Shown: positions 1 to 11,645 of the stretch, in pieces
How positions within the stretch are numbered: the first letter of the stretch is position 1
Layout of the letters: each line of letters starts with the position of its first letter
Position numbers and translations under genes: made by a program
Assembly (NCBI GenBank): GCA_028571685.1
Contig: CM053152.1
Coordinates: forward strand, 23,134,001 to 23,198,000
DNA: 64,000 nt
Direction of reading: 5' to 3'
Source of the DNA: Heterohyrax brucei
Taxonomy: Eukaryota; Chordata; Mammalia; Hyracoidea; Procaviidae
The notes under the pieces: model-generated
Database searches by the model: none
What the model was told of the DNA's origin: nothing
The model's input: the letters and a program-made list of their open reading frames with translations, nothing else

Positions 1-544
1 ACTCCGGACACGGGCTTATTTTAATACTCTGTGTTTCTCTCGGCCCTATAAAGGTATTCTCTCTACATATAGTAATTTTTAGCCCTAAATAATATTCACC
101 ACTTGGGAGATAGAAACAAGGAGAAAATTGTTTAGGAGCTAGGCGTTTGAGGAACATGCTTTCTGGATTTGGCTTTGGCAAAGTAGGAAGTCCATGAAAC
201 TGCGGTAGGTCTTTAAATAAAGCAAAAGATGCTGCTCTTTTTGTACCAGTGCACCTCCTATGGTCACTGGAGTCCCCTGCCCTCACCACCAGTGATAACG
301 TTGTCTCATTGCCTTGTTCAAGTTTTTGCCTTGTAGGCATTTCCTTTTGTTAGTGCCTAGATGCATTCGTCATCTCCACCTATGTCTGCTGTAGGAAGCC
401 TTTAGAGAACTGGCCAGTGTTTCTCTCAGGAGGGGGAGCAGCTCTGCCAGTGGCTTTGTGGGTCTGTATACTCCTGTGAGCCTGGGGCTGACTGCTTGTC
501 CCTAACAAGCTGTGCTCCACTCTGGCACTTCCTCTTCCCAGCAC

Positions 545-680
545 TAGATTTGAGGTCACTAAGCTCAATACCAGGCACTCCTTGGAAACTCTGTGAGGCC
601 CTTCTAGTCTGTCCTGTACAGTTGCTACGAATTGGAATTGACTTGACGGCATTGGGTTTGGTTTGGGTTGGGTTTAAGCT
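545..680 (+). repeat. AfroSINE, 5'-truncated
   Basis: The right half matches the AfroSINE body and tail: CCAGGCACTCCTTGG, then a diverged GTCCTGTACAGTTGC block, then GGAATTGACTTGACGGCA and a GGTTTGG-rich tail. The tRNA-like head is not recognisable. Confidence 0.75.
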
Positions 681-721
681 CAGTGCAGCTTTCTTGGTTG
701 GTACAGTGTGTACTTGTAAAG

Positions 722-942
722 TTCAAAACCAAAGTCAGTTGTTGTCAGCATTGATTCTGACTCATGGTGATCCCATGTGCACAGACTAGAACTATGCTCC
801 ATAGGGTTTCAAGGTGTGACCTTTCGGAAGCAGATGACCTGGCCCATCTTCCAAGGCACCTCTGCGTGAATTTGAACCTCCAACCTTTTGATTAGTAGCC
901 TAGCACTTAAATGTTGGTGCCACCAGGAACAGCTGTGTTTAT
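722..942 (-). repeat. AfroSINE, second subfamily
   Basis: Antisense copy. The tail complement (GATTCTGACTCATGGTGA) is at the left, a GCTCCATAGGGTTT block is in the middle, and the antisense tRNA-like head with AACCTCCAACCTTTTGATTA is at the right. Confidence 0.8.
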
Positions 943-1774
943 TTATAAAGTAACGAAGCATAGATAACCCCAGACTAGAGAGTGAGTGAGTGAGTGTGTG
1001 TGTGTGGTCCCATCGGAGAAGGCTCCCGAGGGCACGTTCAGACACAGCCTTGCAGCACTGCCATTGCTCAAGATGTTGGTGGAGCCCTCACCTGGGCAAT
1101 TTCCAATTTGTGTTTACTGTCCTGTTGGCTTCTAGCCTTAAGGAGTAAGTTTGGTGATTGAAATAACTTGAAGTTATTTCCATTCAAATCTGATGAGTAG
1201 GGGGATGAGGAGCAGTGATTAAACAAAGCAGTAGTGTTTACAAGTAAATGTATATATTATTTAAAGTTTTCAGAGCATGGGCTGGTTCCTTTTCTTGCCG
1301 TGACTTGTCAGTTCCAAAAGGGGGCTTCAGAGAGATGTGAGCACAGCAGCACCATAGCCCCCCATGGCAGTGACCTAAGCATGGGACTTAGTGGGTGCAG
1401 GTGGTCATGGCACTTATTTTGAAAACTGTCGATCACACCCCACATTGCAGATCAAATAAAGGGGCCTCCTTGTCCTTGGAATGCCTGTAGAGTACGACGA
1501 TTGTACAGCAAGTCAAAGGATCCCTCTTTTCCTCAGGCAGAGTGGCCTTCTTTGTGCTCTTCTCCCACCACCTGGCTCTCTTTCTCTTTGTTCCTGCTCA
1601 CATTTTTCCTTGGGCCCAGAGAGACTTGCCTTTACATTGTATTTGTTCTTGCTGAGGTTGTGGGAGAGGGTGCTGAATATGGTGCCTCCCTCGGCCACAC
1701 GGCGAAAACATTGGTGGTCTCAAAGGACTGTGACTAGCAAGCACCGTGTGTGATAGACACTAAACTGGCAAACA

Positions 1775-2130
1775 GGCATCCCCAAACTGGACTGCAGTTT
1801 AGAGTCACCTGGGGGACATTTTTGGAGCCCTGGTGGTGCAGTGGTTAAGAGCTTGGCTACCAGCCAAAAAGGGGGCAGTTCAGATCTACCAGCTCCTTGG
1901 AAACCCTAAGAAACAGTTCTGTTCTGTCCTACAGGGTCACTGTGAGTTGGCCTTGTCTCAGTGGCAGTGGGTTTGTTTTTCTGGGATTTCAGGAGCTTTT
2001 AACACTAATGCCCAGGCCATACACCCAAGACCCCCTAACTCAGAACGTTTAGGGGTGGGAGCCAGACAGCAGTAGCTTGTCACAGAGGCCCAGGTGATCC
2101 CAGCAGGCAGCAGAGTTTGGGTACTATTCT
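1775..2130. repeat. MER5A-like hAT fragment split by a SINE
   Basis: Sequence on both sides of the SINE at 1823-1982 resembles the MER5A/B non-autonomous hAT family: AGAGTCACCTGGGGGAC on the left, and a CCCAGGTGAT-containing block on the right. Assigned from memory of the consensus; orientation not resolved. Confidence 0.5.
1823..1982 (+). repeat. AfroSINE
   Basis: Nearly complete copy starting GGAGCCCTGGTGGTGCAGTG (tRNA-derived head with box A), then GGTTAAGAGCTTGGCTACCA, CTCCTTGGAAACCCTA and the tail GGTCACTGTGAGTTGG. It sits inside an older MER5-like element. Confidence 0.9.
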
Positions 2131-2209
2131 GAGGGAGCAGAGACGGAGCTTCGAAAATCTGAGCTGCTCTGTGGGAGTTTGACTGGAGAGAGTACGTCTT
2201 ACATCTTGG

Positions 2210-2440
2210 AGGCAATGTGCTGTGCTCGAAAGAGCACTGGGTGCAGAGGCAGTCTCTACATTTTACTGTCCTCAGCAAGCCATTTGCCAACTGTGGACCT
2301 CCGTTTCCTTATGTGTAAAATAGGGTTGTAATAGTCCTAGTTCAGGGGCATCCTAAGGAAGGAAAGAGATGACTTGTGACAGTCTGTAAAGTGTGAAGTG
2401 CTGTCTGAATGCCGAGTGTTATTACTGTTGATTATTCTTT
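2210..2440 (+). repeat. MIR SINE
   Basis: The core shows the MIR order: CTGTCCTCAGCAAGCCATTTG, then CCTCCGTTTCCTTATGTGTA (usual form TTTCCTCATCTGTAAAATGG), then GTCTGTAAAGTGTGAAGTGC. Old and diverged. Confidence 0.7.
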
Positions 2441-2922
2441 TATAGGATGACAGTCTTTTTCTGGGTGGCCTTGGTAAGGCAGCTGGAGCCACCACTGTGG
2501 CATTAATTCTTCCATTACCAGGCATAAACCTGAGAGTTGTTTAGCTCGAAGATTTATTTCTGCCATCTAATTAAGTGGGTAGCAAGGAGAAGTGAGCTCC
2601 AGAGAAAATCTACCTTGTCCCCACTCATCTCTAAGAATGCAGGGGCTAAGCAGAGAAAGGATGCTGGTAGCCTGATATTTCTGAGCCGAGCTTGAACTTT
2701 AGGCTGTCCTAGTGTATTTCTTTTACTTCAGATTGGATGGGACAAGGTGAAACTACAGGCAGAGTGTCACTGAGACACCCCAAAGGGGGAACAGCCACAG
2801 CCTTCAGCACACAGAGCCTCCTCGGTCACTTTTGCCAGTGCAACTGTAGCGTCTTGTGCAGTGTACATCATCATGGCTCTTCCAAGGCGGACAACCACAT
2901 TTTCTTGGTTTGTCCTCTCCAG

Positions 2923-3019
2923 GGATTTGAAATTGGATGGAGGGAGACAATCAGCAGGCGCCATGAGCTTGAAAGAGATCATCGGTCTGGAGGGCGTGGA
3001 ACTGGGCGCTGATGGGAAG
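2923..3019 (+). CDS. CABLES1: CABLES1 coding exon, residues ~364-395
   Basis: First CABLES1 exon in the window. The acceptor is CTCTCCAG at 2915-2922 and the donor is GTAAGG at 3020. The first base completes a split codon; 32 full codons follow, including MSLKEIIGLEGVELGADGK at the end (2963-3019). This is the segment just before the exon that begins TVSYTQF, and the same block exists in the paralogue CABLES2 (LEGVELGADGK), so it is a family signature. The ATG at 2963 is internal, not a start, because reading continues upstream to the acceptor. Residue numbers assume the 633-residue human length. CABLES1 is an adaptor linking CDKs (CDK2, CDK3, CDK5) to inhibitory tyrosine kinases such as Abl and Wee1, and acts as a growth suppressor. 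The downstream intron is phase 0. Confidence 0.93.
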
Positions 3020-4462
3020 GTAAGGCTTTGAGGCCTCTCCTGCAGGCATTGACGCAGTGCCGCTGGTGTAGGGAAGCAGCTTCAGGTGTGGGACCAGCCT
3101 CACTCAGTGCAGGAAGCTGGGCCTGGGGCAGGGAAGGCAGGGCAAATTCCCAGGCTGTCATGCCACCTCCCCAGCCCCTACGGCATGCACACAATCTCCT
3201 GAGCCAGTGATTTAGCAGCAGGACTGTTAAAACTCCCAGAGAACATCTGTTTCTCTGCCAGTGCTGTTTACGATTGAGTGTGCAGTTCTTGGTGGCATGG
3301 CGGTTAAGCGCTCAGCTGCTGACTGAAAGGTCAGCAGTTCAAATCCACAGGCTGTTCCTTGGAAACCCTGCAGGGAAGTTTTCTGTCCTGTAGAGATGCT
3401 ATGAGTTGGAATCAACAGTAACAGGTTCGGTTTTGGGTTTTGATGCAAGACTTCTGATGCTCACAAACACACATGTGCCTACGTGCACGCATGTTTGCCT
3501 TACTGGGCTGCAGCACGGTGGCTGGTGGTTGGAGCATTCATTCAGTGATGGGGTCAGCAAACAGCATTCCTGCCACCAGAAAGTTCCAGGAGGCCCAAAG
3601 CCCATGGCTCTGAAAATCTCAGAGTCCTCCCAGCTTCACACCAGGCTACTTGAATGGCAGGGCTGTCTGCCTCCCCTCTCATCCACATTTCCATGGGCTG
3701 CCAGATTGATGTTGGTGGAGTAAAAGGTTGAAAAATGAACTTGAACCTCTTCATGCTGGATCCCAGGGAGTCCTCATAAACCTTCCAAAGCCTGTTTATG
3801 GAGATGATGAGAGGGTTTCTTTGGATAAACCATCCCAGGGTAGTTTGCTTGCAGGTATGGCTGCTGGGATTGACACTCCCCCACCCCTACCCAGGTCACA
3901 GCTGTGTTGTAGTGACGTCACTCTTGAGCTCAGAGTGTGGGGACTGTGCGGTGTTTTCCCCATGCAGGTGAAAAGAAACGTGCTTGTTCTGGTCTAGAGT
4001 AGGGTTGAGTATTGTATACAGTGTCTGCCACAAGAAAATGATGGGGGCCCGCGGTTTATCACAGCCTCTTGGGGCCAGATTATTCTGGACTCCAACCCTT
4101 GGTGGGTGATTAAAAGTAATGCAGTGTGTGTCTCCCATGCTACACAGCACCTTTAAGTTTGTGAGATAGTACCTAGTTATCTGTGAGCACAGTCCTGTGT
4201 CTGCAGCAGAACAAGACTAGTCACACCAAGTGGTAGCAATTAAAACTATCTGTGGCCTGCAGCCAATTCAGGTTACACTTGCGTACAAAATTGACACACA
4301 TAAATGCCAAAATAAATGTCATTTTTGATGTCCTACTGGAATGTAGAAATCTAAATGTGACCATATGGGCCTGAACTTGGAGTGGTGACGCAGCTTGGTC
4401 AGAAGGCGGACACCACATTGCCTGGAAATAATCACATGCCCACTTTTGTCTTCTTCTTTCAG
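3020..4462 (+). other. CABLES1: CABLES1 intron with one SINE
   Basis: Phase 0 intron of 1,443 bases. Donor GTAAGG, acceptor TTCTTCTTTCAG. It contains an AfroSINE at 3284-3443 and otherwise nothing I recognise. Confidence 0.9.
3284..3443 (+). repeat. AfroSINE
   Basis: Head TTCTTGGTGGCATGGCGGTT, box-B-like GTTCAAATCC, CCTTGGAAACCCTGCAGG, and tail GCTATGAGTTGGAATCAACA followed by a GGTTCGGTTTTGGG tract. Confidence 0.9.
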
Positions 4463-4619
4463 ACTGTGTCTTATACCCAGTTTCTGTTACCCACAAATGC
4501 CTTTGGGGCCCGCAGAAACACCATAGACTCAACCTCCTCCTTCTCTCAGTTCCGGAACCTGAGCCACCGCAGTCTCTCCATTGGACGGGCAAGCAGCACC
4601 CAGGGGAGCCTTGACACAG
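4463..4619 (+). CDS. CABLES1: CABLES1 coding exon, residues ~396-447
   Basis: Encodes 52 codons plus one base, beginning TVSYTQFLLPTNAFGARR and ending GSLDTG across the splice. Acceptor TTTCTTTCAG at 4453-4462; donor GTGACC at 4620. The middle is a serine-rich, basic stretch (RRNTID, then RNLSHRSLSIGRAS) with several R-x-x-S/T contexts. These would suit basophilic kinases, but no site is proven here. It lies just upstream of the acidic FMDYDP block and is probably a flexible linker before the cyclin-like domain. Compared with human from memory, one residue appears changed (RASS rather than RASG). The next intron is phase 1. Confidence 0.95.
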
Positions 4620-5649
4620 GTGACCCAGGGCCTTGACTAGACCTGAGGAGCTCTTGAGAGGATGTGTGGTGGTCTGGTTTGGGGGCCAGTCCCTGAGCAG
4701 CAAGAGGTCATCCTGCAGGCAGCAGACTTTTGGGAAAGCCTGAGTTCAGACTAGGCCAGTTCAGTCAGACACAAGGTGATGACCTCCTAACTGGATGCCT
4801 CAGTGGCTGGCCCCCCAAGGGCCACATAGACCCAAGGCCAAGGATACCTACCCAAGTCCACCCTGCAGAGATGGCTGGATGTCCAGCTTCTTGACCTCTC
4901 AGCACCTCATCTGAAGGAAGCCTTGGCTCTCCCTTGCACTCCCACAGTGCTCCTTTTGGCTTGTTTTCATACAGTTGGGCCTGCAGCAACAGCTCAGGTG
5001 TGAGAACTTTCTCTAGTTTTCATACTGGTTGAGTTGAACTATGTCCAGCTTTGCCTACACTAACTTTTGTAAAAATCAGTGGGTGAGCCCCTTTATGGGG
5101 CAGCACTGTTTGCACTCTCAGAGAAACCCCAGGTGAATACGAAGTTGCCCAGGAGGGGTCCGAGTCCAGAGCTCTGGAGCGCTTGCCCTCCTGTCCTGGC
5201 CATCTGGTGTCATCTCTGATGTGTGGCCCCACCATATGGATGAGTGAGCTGGTGACCACCAACCCACTCAGAAGCAGTCACAGCTGTGCTTCCCAGAAGG
5301 CACAACTGAATTTGCCGACTGATCTGTACTTTTAAAAAGTGCCCTTTTGGGTGCTTTGCTCTGTGGTCCAGGACGGCTGCCGGAGCTTTTGTGCTTTGTG
5401 AAGTGTTGCGCTCTCCTGGGTCAGTATGTCATTTTCTAAAATGGAAAACAATGCCAGAATGTTAAAAACCCATGGAGCCAATTATGAGGGTTGCCTCTCA
5501 TTGCTTGCTAAAGGTCAGGGCAATGTGGTGACTCAGAGTTAGAAGGTCTGCAGCCAGCCTGTCCTCCATCTGACTATGTACTTCTCCCCGCTGCTCCTGC
5601 ATCTGAGCATCCTGGGCCCTTAATTATGACCTTTGTTTGTGACCTTTAG
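4620..5649 (+). other. CABLES1: CABLES1 intron, repeat-poor
   Basis: Phase 1 intron of 1,030 bases. Donor GTGACC; acceptor TTTGTTTGTGACCTTTAG. I see no SINE, LTR or LINE in it. An open frame on the - strand over the previous exon (4221-4703) is a shadow of the coding exon. Confidence 0.9.
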
Positions 5650-5753
5650 GTAGTGATCTGGGGGACTTCATGGACTATGATCCCAATCTCCTGGATGACC
5701 CACAGTGGCCTTGTGGCAAGCACAAGCGAGTTCTGATCTTTCCCTCGTACATG
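5650..5753 (+). CDS. CABLES1: CABLES1 coding exon, residues ~448-482
   Basis: 104 bases; with the one-base overhang from the previous exon it gives 35 codons from GSDLGDFMDYD to VLIFPSYM. Acceptor GACCTTTAG at 5641-5649; donor GTGAGT at 5754. The DPNLLDDPQWPCGKHKRV block is nearly identical between CABLES1 and CABLES2 and marks entry into the conserved C-terminal region. Tyrosines at MDYD and PSYM lie in a domain known to be bound by Abl-family kinases; whether they are substrates cannot be told from sequence. The next intron is phase 0 and is the largest in the window. Confidence 0.95.
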
Positions 5754-7944
5754 GTGAGTAGTGTTGGATAGCGGGTGGCTTGTTCCTCTTGGAGCAGCTC
5801 TGGACACATCTGGGGACCTGCTGGAGAAGTTGCACTGTAGGGACTGCTTGAGGAAGAACCAGCTCCTGCCTAGAATCCAGGTCTCTGCGGGTATCTTGGC
5901 CTGTGCACACGCTTCAGAGAGGGGCAGGTATCTACAAAAGCCCCCAGCTCAGATCAGGGACCCTCACCTCTGAGGGCATGAATGCATCATACACCTATAG
6001 AGCCCGCTGGGGACCAGGCTGGCCACTGGAGGTGCTGAGGTCAAGCTCGGCTCTGCTTTGAGTGCTACGGTCACTGTAGGCCTCCGTGTACTCTAAATAA
6101 ACATTTGGAACCCAGGTTCTAGATGACAGAACTGTCTCTTTGGAAAGTGAAAGTAGGACAGTGTGGGTGTTAAAGGCAAAACCTTTCCTTGCTGTTTTTA
6201 TTACATGGATTCTTCCTGTTTTTCCTTTTGGTAGTTTTGGTTTCAGCCTTTGACTGACCACCATTTCCCACAACCCAGAGCTGCCACTGTTCCTGACATC
6301 AGTGGGGCCTGCAGGCTCCTTTTGGGCTTTCTCTGGGCCCTCTTGCCCAGAGCAGAGGCCGAGCCCTGTCTATGTGGGGTGGATGGCAGAACTGGGCTTA
6401 CACAGTAAGTTGAATGACCAGGCCTGCACCACTCAGGTTGACAAGCTCGGGCGCAGATGCCCCTACTCCCTCCCTACAACCTGGACTATGAACCATGTCA
6501 CAGTGGGCAAGCACAGGCCAGCCCTTGCCACTGGGCTTTCCGCTCCCCAGCCTTGCTGTGCTCAGAAGCCCCATCCCAGGAATGAGACACAGAGGGTGCT
6601 TTTACTCTTCCAGGCTGTTGTTATAGAAGCCAAGCAGGGAGCTAACCCTGTGTACTCTAAGGGCACCCAAACCCTGGCTTTCCACCGTGCAATTCTCCCC
6701 TTCAGCCTCTACCACGCCGAGCATTTGGCAGATAGCTGATATCAGGGAAGTATCAGGCAGCACTGAGACACTTACTGGCTTCTTTCATCAGAGACCCTGT
6801 TCTGGAACTTTGGCATGTAGCTCAGAAGTCATTCTAACATGCTACGTTACATCAGAATTTATTTCCAAAGGCCTTTAGTTTCAAACTTCCCCAGTTCTTC
6901 TCCCTCCCATCATTATTCCTCAACTCCTATCACAGAAAGCAAAACTGTAACCATGTAGTCTTTTTTTTCTCTGCTCTATGATCTGTTCTATTATGTAACT
7001 TAAAAAAAAAAAAACAAACACCATGGCACATTCATCATGCCTTCCCCAAAGGCTGGCACATGGTAAATGTCCAACTAGTGACCAGAATCATTATGCAGTG
7101 CCAGAGATGGAGTAACTGAAAGGTTGTGAGTTGTATAAAGATAAGGATCTTTGTGGTTTTGTTCTGTAAGTTGGGCAGGAAGCAGTGGTGGCTCGGAGCG
7201 TTGGCCTGAGCCCTGCTGATGGACCGAAAGTGGAGGCTGAGAGACCGCCTAGTTTGGGTTCTGCCGCTTCACTTGCCAGCTCTGCATCCTTTGTCCTCAG
7301 CAGCCTGGGGAGGCACAGCCGGCCTCAGGAGGACTTGGAGGTACTTCCTGGGGCCAAGCATTTAACTGACGTGTGTGTAACCAAGAAATCACTGGGTACA
7401 ATGTTATTGATTATCGTTGGGGTGTGCAGGGTTAAGTCTGGTGATGACATGGCCTTCTCCTTTTTAGGCCTGGTGTTACGTTGGGGCCAGATCAGAGTGC
7501 TTTTTCTTTAGATGACTTCTTTGTCATCTCTAAGACACCAAGCCTTCAGGGCCCTTGGATAGCACACTAGATGACTTGCCAGGTCAGCATGAGTGGCCTC
7601 CCCTGCTAGTTTCATGTCCCCGGGTGGACCATTTTTCATTTCAGCATGTTCAATTCAGTTTGGGCCTGCTGTAGTAGTCCATTTTTTAGAGAATGAAATT
7701 GCACTTGAGCAGCATATGCTATAAGATCTGTATTTCCTTGTAGTCTGGCCACACAGATACTTGGAGAAAACGTGGAAAACCCACTTTTCAGCTCCTCTCC
7801 GAAGTCATTTACTTGTGTGTCATGTGCTACAAAGAGCTGTTGTGCTTGTTATATAGTGGGAACAAAGCAACCATGACCTTCCTCCTTGGTCTTGTCATCT
7901 AATCGGGAGGTGCAGGCAATAAACCAGTCGCTGCCAGAGTGGTG

Positions 7945-8206
7945 TTATTGTTGTCTGTTGCCATGGAGTCGACCCCGGGCACAATGAAACAAATCGTATG
8001 GGTCCTGCGATATCTATATGACTGGTTGTGGACTGGACCGTTGTGATCCGTAGGGTTTTCAGTGGCTGGTTTTTAGAAGTAGATCACCAGGCCTTTCTTC
8101 CTGATCTTAGTCTAAAAACTGCACTGAAACCTGTTTGGCATCATAGCAACACACAAGCCTCCACCACTAGACAGGTGGTAGCTTTGCCTGACGTACATTG
8201 GCCCAG
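7945..8206 (-). repeat. RTE-derived non-autonomous element
   Basis: Antisense copy of an internally deleted RTE derivative. From the left it shows the tail complement (TTGCCATGGAGTCGACCC), TTGTGATCCGTAGGGTTTTC, AGTAGATCACCAGGCCTTTC, CTTAGTCT, and ACTGAAACCTGTTTGGCATC. The last two blocks are the complement of the RTE 5' region. The same order occurs at 62173-62414. Confidence 0.7.
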
Positions 8207-9099
8207 AATCAAAAAGGAGAGGACTGGAGGTAGGTAGTGATTGGTGGTGACTGTCATCTCTGGGACACAGCTGTGTCCCCTGGGACACAGCATTCACAGT
8301 GAGAGCTGAGGGTGAGATGGAGAAGGCCCTCAATGGTGAAGGATTTTTATAAAATTGGTGTTTCTAGTACTGAAAGTGACTGCCCTTCCCTATACACATG
8401 CACACACGCACAACCCCTGTATGGAGGTCACACCCACAGAAAGGGAATCCTCACTTCTAACTGGCTGAAGACAAACAAGTTGTCCAGAGTAATGTGATGT
8501 TGCCCTGCAGGGAGTAGGCACAAAGTGGGATGAAGTAGGAGGGGATTTTCTAGGAGGATAGAAGCATTTGGGGCTTTTTTGGCCTTTGATGGTATAAGGC
8601 CCTCTGAGGGTTGGGGGTATGTCTTGGCCCGCAGTGGCAGTTGGGGGCTATGCGCAGACCTGGCTTCCATCTGCTCTTCCCTGCTACAATGTGACCATCA
8701 TGGTTAACAGGGCACCCATAAGTAGACTCAGGCCTGGGTGGAACCTGCGTGGCCCAACACCTCCTCCACCCGACCCCCGCCCTCCAGGTTCCTGCTGGGT
8801 GCTGAAAAGGACCGGCAGGCCTGTCTCACACTGGCTAGCTGTGCGGCGCCAGTCCCCGCCTGGATGCGTGCATCCATGGTCCTGAAGCCCCTTGACGTAC
8901 GTGGGTGCAGGTTGTGGCTACTCAGCCTCTGGGGTCCGCTGCCTCATGCTGGTCTTTCAGGGCGTCCACGTTAGGCCAGCCCAGCTGAGGCCCCAAGCCT
9001 GGGAACCATGGGTTCTGGAGTTTTGGATGTCCTATTCTAGATGAATTTAGGGCTCTGAGATAACCATGTGGCCTCAGTCAAGCAACACCCAAAAATGTT

Positions 9100-9380
9100 A
9101 AGTTCATCTTTCATCATATCAAGTCCTAGTATAGAACATTTTCCACTCTGATCATGCTTAGAGCATTTCCAGTACCCTAGAAAATCTCCTCCTGCCCACC
9201 CACTCCATGCCCCTTCCCCGCAGACAAAATGCTGCTCTGACTTTCAGCACCAGAGATTAGTTTGCCTGTTTCAAGAAGTCCATAGAAATGGAATTGTACA
9301 TTCTGCACTCCTTCTTTTGATTTTTTTTTTTTGTTGTTGTTGTTGTCATTGCATGGATCAGTAGTTTTTTTAAGTACCAC
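9100..9380 (-). repeat. Old L1 fragment
   Basis: Contains TTTGCCTGTTTCAAGAAGTC followed by CATAGAAATGGAATTGTACA. These match the well-known antisense 3' region of mammalian L1M elements. It ends at a T-rich/GTT tract near 9330. Possibly one old L1 with the piece at 9715-9900. Confidence 0.55.
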
Positions 9381-9391
9381 TGATTTTTAGT

Positions 9392-9690
9392 CCCTGGGTG
9401 GGGCGAACAGATAACACACTCAGTTGTTAACCTGAAGAGCAGGAGGTATGTCTACCCAGAGGCAACTCAGAAGAAAGCCTTAGTGATCTACTGTAAAAAA
9501 AATCAGCCATTGAAAACCTTTTGGATATTTCTGGCAGCATGCTCATCTAGTCCTCCCTTTTCTCTCTTGAAACATACACTAAATAAAATCTTCTTGCCTG
9601 AAAAAAAAAAAAACCTACAGAGCACAGTTCTATTGTGACACACATAGGGTGAGCATGAGTCAGAATTGACTAGCAGGCAGCCGGTGAGTG
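9392..9690 (+). repeat. AfroSINE, second subfamily, split by an insertion
   Basis: Head AGTCCCTGGGTGGGGCGAAC, then TTGTTAACCTGAAGAGCAGG, CTACCCAGAGGCAACTC and CAGCCATTGAAAACC. After a foreign insertion of about 93 bases it resumes AGAGCACAGTTCTATTGTGA and ATGAGTCAGAATTGACTAGC. Confidence 0.85.
9519..9613 (+). mobile_element. mRNA-like retrocopy inside a SINE
   Basis: Foreign insertion in the SINE at 9392-9690. It has an AATAAA at 9582-9587, then CTTCTTGCCTG and a 13-base A run (9601-9613), so it looks like a 5'-truncated processed transcript end. The short direct repeat AAAACCT flanks it (9513-9519 and about 9610-9616). I do not recognise the source gene. Confidence 0.6.
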
Positions 9691-9714
9691 TCCTCTGGAT
9701 GGCTGTAATGTCAC

Positions 9715-9900
9715 TTACTTGTTGGCTTGGGCTTTGGCTTTGGTGGACATCTGGGTTGGTTCCAGTTTGGAGATATTATGTGTCTTGCTGCTGTGAACAT
9801 TTTGGTACATGTCTTGGTGTGGACATACATTGTCATTTCTGTTGGGCACACACCTAGGAGTGGAATTTCTAAGTCACAGGGTGGGTGATGTTAGCCAGCA
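9715..9900 (-). repeat. Old L1 ORF2-end fragment
   Basis: Blocks GGTGGACATCTGGGTTGGTT, TGCTGCTGTGAACATTTTGG and ACACCTAGGAGTGGAATTTC are the antisense of the L1 ORF2 C-terminal coding region. Confidence 0.75.
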
Positions 9901-11309
9901 GGATGTAATTGGACACATGTTTTTATCAGTGGCTGTTCTCTTAGAGTCATATCAAAAGGACACCTGGTACTGCAGACACAACCACAATCAGGACAGGCTT
10001 TCAAGTGGGAAGGGTTCCAGAGGCCAACATTTTTCTGAGGCTCAGAAGCCTGTTATTTACAAAGGTTAAGTGGCATTCTTTTAAAATTGGCCTGGCTTTT
10101 GTAGTTACAACATATTTTTTAAACTTTCATTCATGCAGGTCAATCCCATTATTACCCTTGTGAAAGGGTAAAAGAGAAATTTCCAACCCTCGAGCCCCCC
10201 CATACAATCATCAAGGTATATGTGGAAAGCAAATTGCAGCCACCTCTGTGGGTCCCCAAATTGCTGCAGGCTGACCAGAGATCCTGAAAGAAGCTTCCAC
10301 ATCCAGGCTGATGCAGGTGCCTGTAGGAGTTCTCGTTTATGACTGGGCTTCTCCAGGTGGCCAAGGAGGGTGCTAGGCCTCTTTCCAAAACTGGACGCTT
10401 CAGGCGTTGTTCACTGCTTGGTTTATAATAAAAGTTTCACTAGAGAGTGGTTATTTATTATTAGGACCTGGCAACTGGAGTTGGTAGTGGGGTTTTCCTC
10501 CCCCTTTGTGGGTGTGGTGAGCAATTAAGAGAAAGTAAGTGAGAACTGAGATGATGCCAGCAAAATTAATATTACTGGAATGGATTTCTGGATCATTTTT
10601 CCTTTCTCAGGGCATCAGAAAGAAAACCAACTACCATCCTTTGTAATATCTGTGGATACGTAAATCTCAAGAGAACATCTCTTGGATTGATCTTCCAAGA
10701 TATCACGAAAGTGCCTGTTGTTTTATTTACTTAATACACACATCTGAATACTTATAGAAGAAGCCCTTGTCCCAGCCCCACTTCTCCCCAATGTTGTGGG
10801 AATATATCTTAGATTTTCAGTGCAGCATAAGAAGCTGAGCAGTGGGAACTGGATGACTCATTCATTAAAAGGATGCCTAATTCAGTCTTCTGTATGGTAG
10901 GCAGTTGGCCTCAGAGTTCCATGTTTGTTATTAATTGAAAGCTGTCTTGATTGCTTGGGCGTTTATTTACTCACTTGCAGGGATGGGTGGGCTGGGAAAT
11001 AAAGTGGCTGGAGCTCCAGGGCCCCTTGCTTGCACAAGCCCCTTCTAAGGTCCTAGGAGGTGCTGGTTCAGTTCCAGTGACCCGCTTTAAGAAAAATAAT
11101 GCAAGCTTCTAAAAACACAATTGTAGGGGCCTCCCTGAAACTTGAAAGGAGCCCACAGATGACAGCCCTGGAACAGAGCTTCACCCGCTTCAAGGAAAAT
11201 CTTCCCCTGCAGAAGCTGGACTAGTGAGGTCTTCCTGGCCCGCCTGGCCATGGCGTGCATGTCAGAGTGCTATGGTGTATGGTGTCGGAATGCCTTATTG
11301 TATTGTGGT

Positions 11310-11645
11310 GCCTTTTTTTTTAAATAACTTCATTAGATACACTTGATATATCATACAGTTCACCCTTGTACAGTATACAACTCAAGAGTGATACCTAAGA
11401 GCTGTGGAACCATCACCACCAGAACATTTTCATCACCCCCCAAAAAACATTATACGCTTTAGCTACTACTCCTCTAAGCTCTAGGCAACCACTAATCTAC
11501 ATTCTGTCTCTATAGATATGCCTGTTCAAGACATTTCATATAAATAAAACCATATAACATGTGGCCTTTTGCCACTGTGTTCTTTTACTTAGCATAATGT
11601 TTTCAGAGTTCATCCATGTTGTGGTGGTGGCATTGTGCTGTTAAA
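11310..11645 (-). repeat. Old L1 3'-region fragment
   Basis: Contains TATCATACAGTTCACCCTTG, GAACCATCACCACCAGAACA, AGGCAACCACTAATCTACAT, TCTGTCTCTATAGATATGCC and TTTTACTTAGCATAATGTTT. This is the familiar antisense 3' end of old mammalian L1. Confidence 0.85.

Larger units (their letters stand above)
1..2922 (+). other. CABLES1: CABLES1 intron, 3' part
   Basis: Intron sequence upstream of the first CABLES1 exon in the window. It ends in a pyrimidine tract and CAG at 2920-2922. It carries two SINE pieces (545-680, 722-942), a MER5A-like DNA transposon fragment split by a SINE (1775-2130) and a MIR (2210-2440). I found no sequence matching the preceding CABLES1 exon, so that exon lies outside the window. 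The intron interrupts a codon after its second base (phase 2). Confidence 0.75.

Noticed and set aside
1823-1900. tRNA gene
   Set aside because: Box-A/B-like words belong to the tRNA-derived SINE head; no cloverleaf. The same holds for the other SINE heads.
2963-3019. ATG at 2963 as an alternative CABLES1 start
   Set aside because: The frame is open upstream to a good acceptor, and those residues match the family, so it is an internal Met.
4221-4703. 160-codon - strand open frame
   Set aside because: Overlaps the CABLES1 exon at 4463-4619 in antisense; a shadow of coding sequence.
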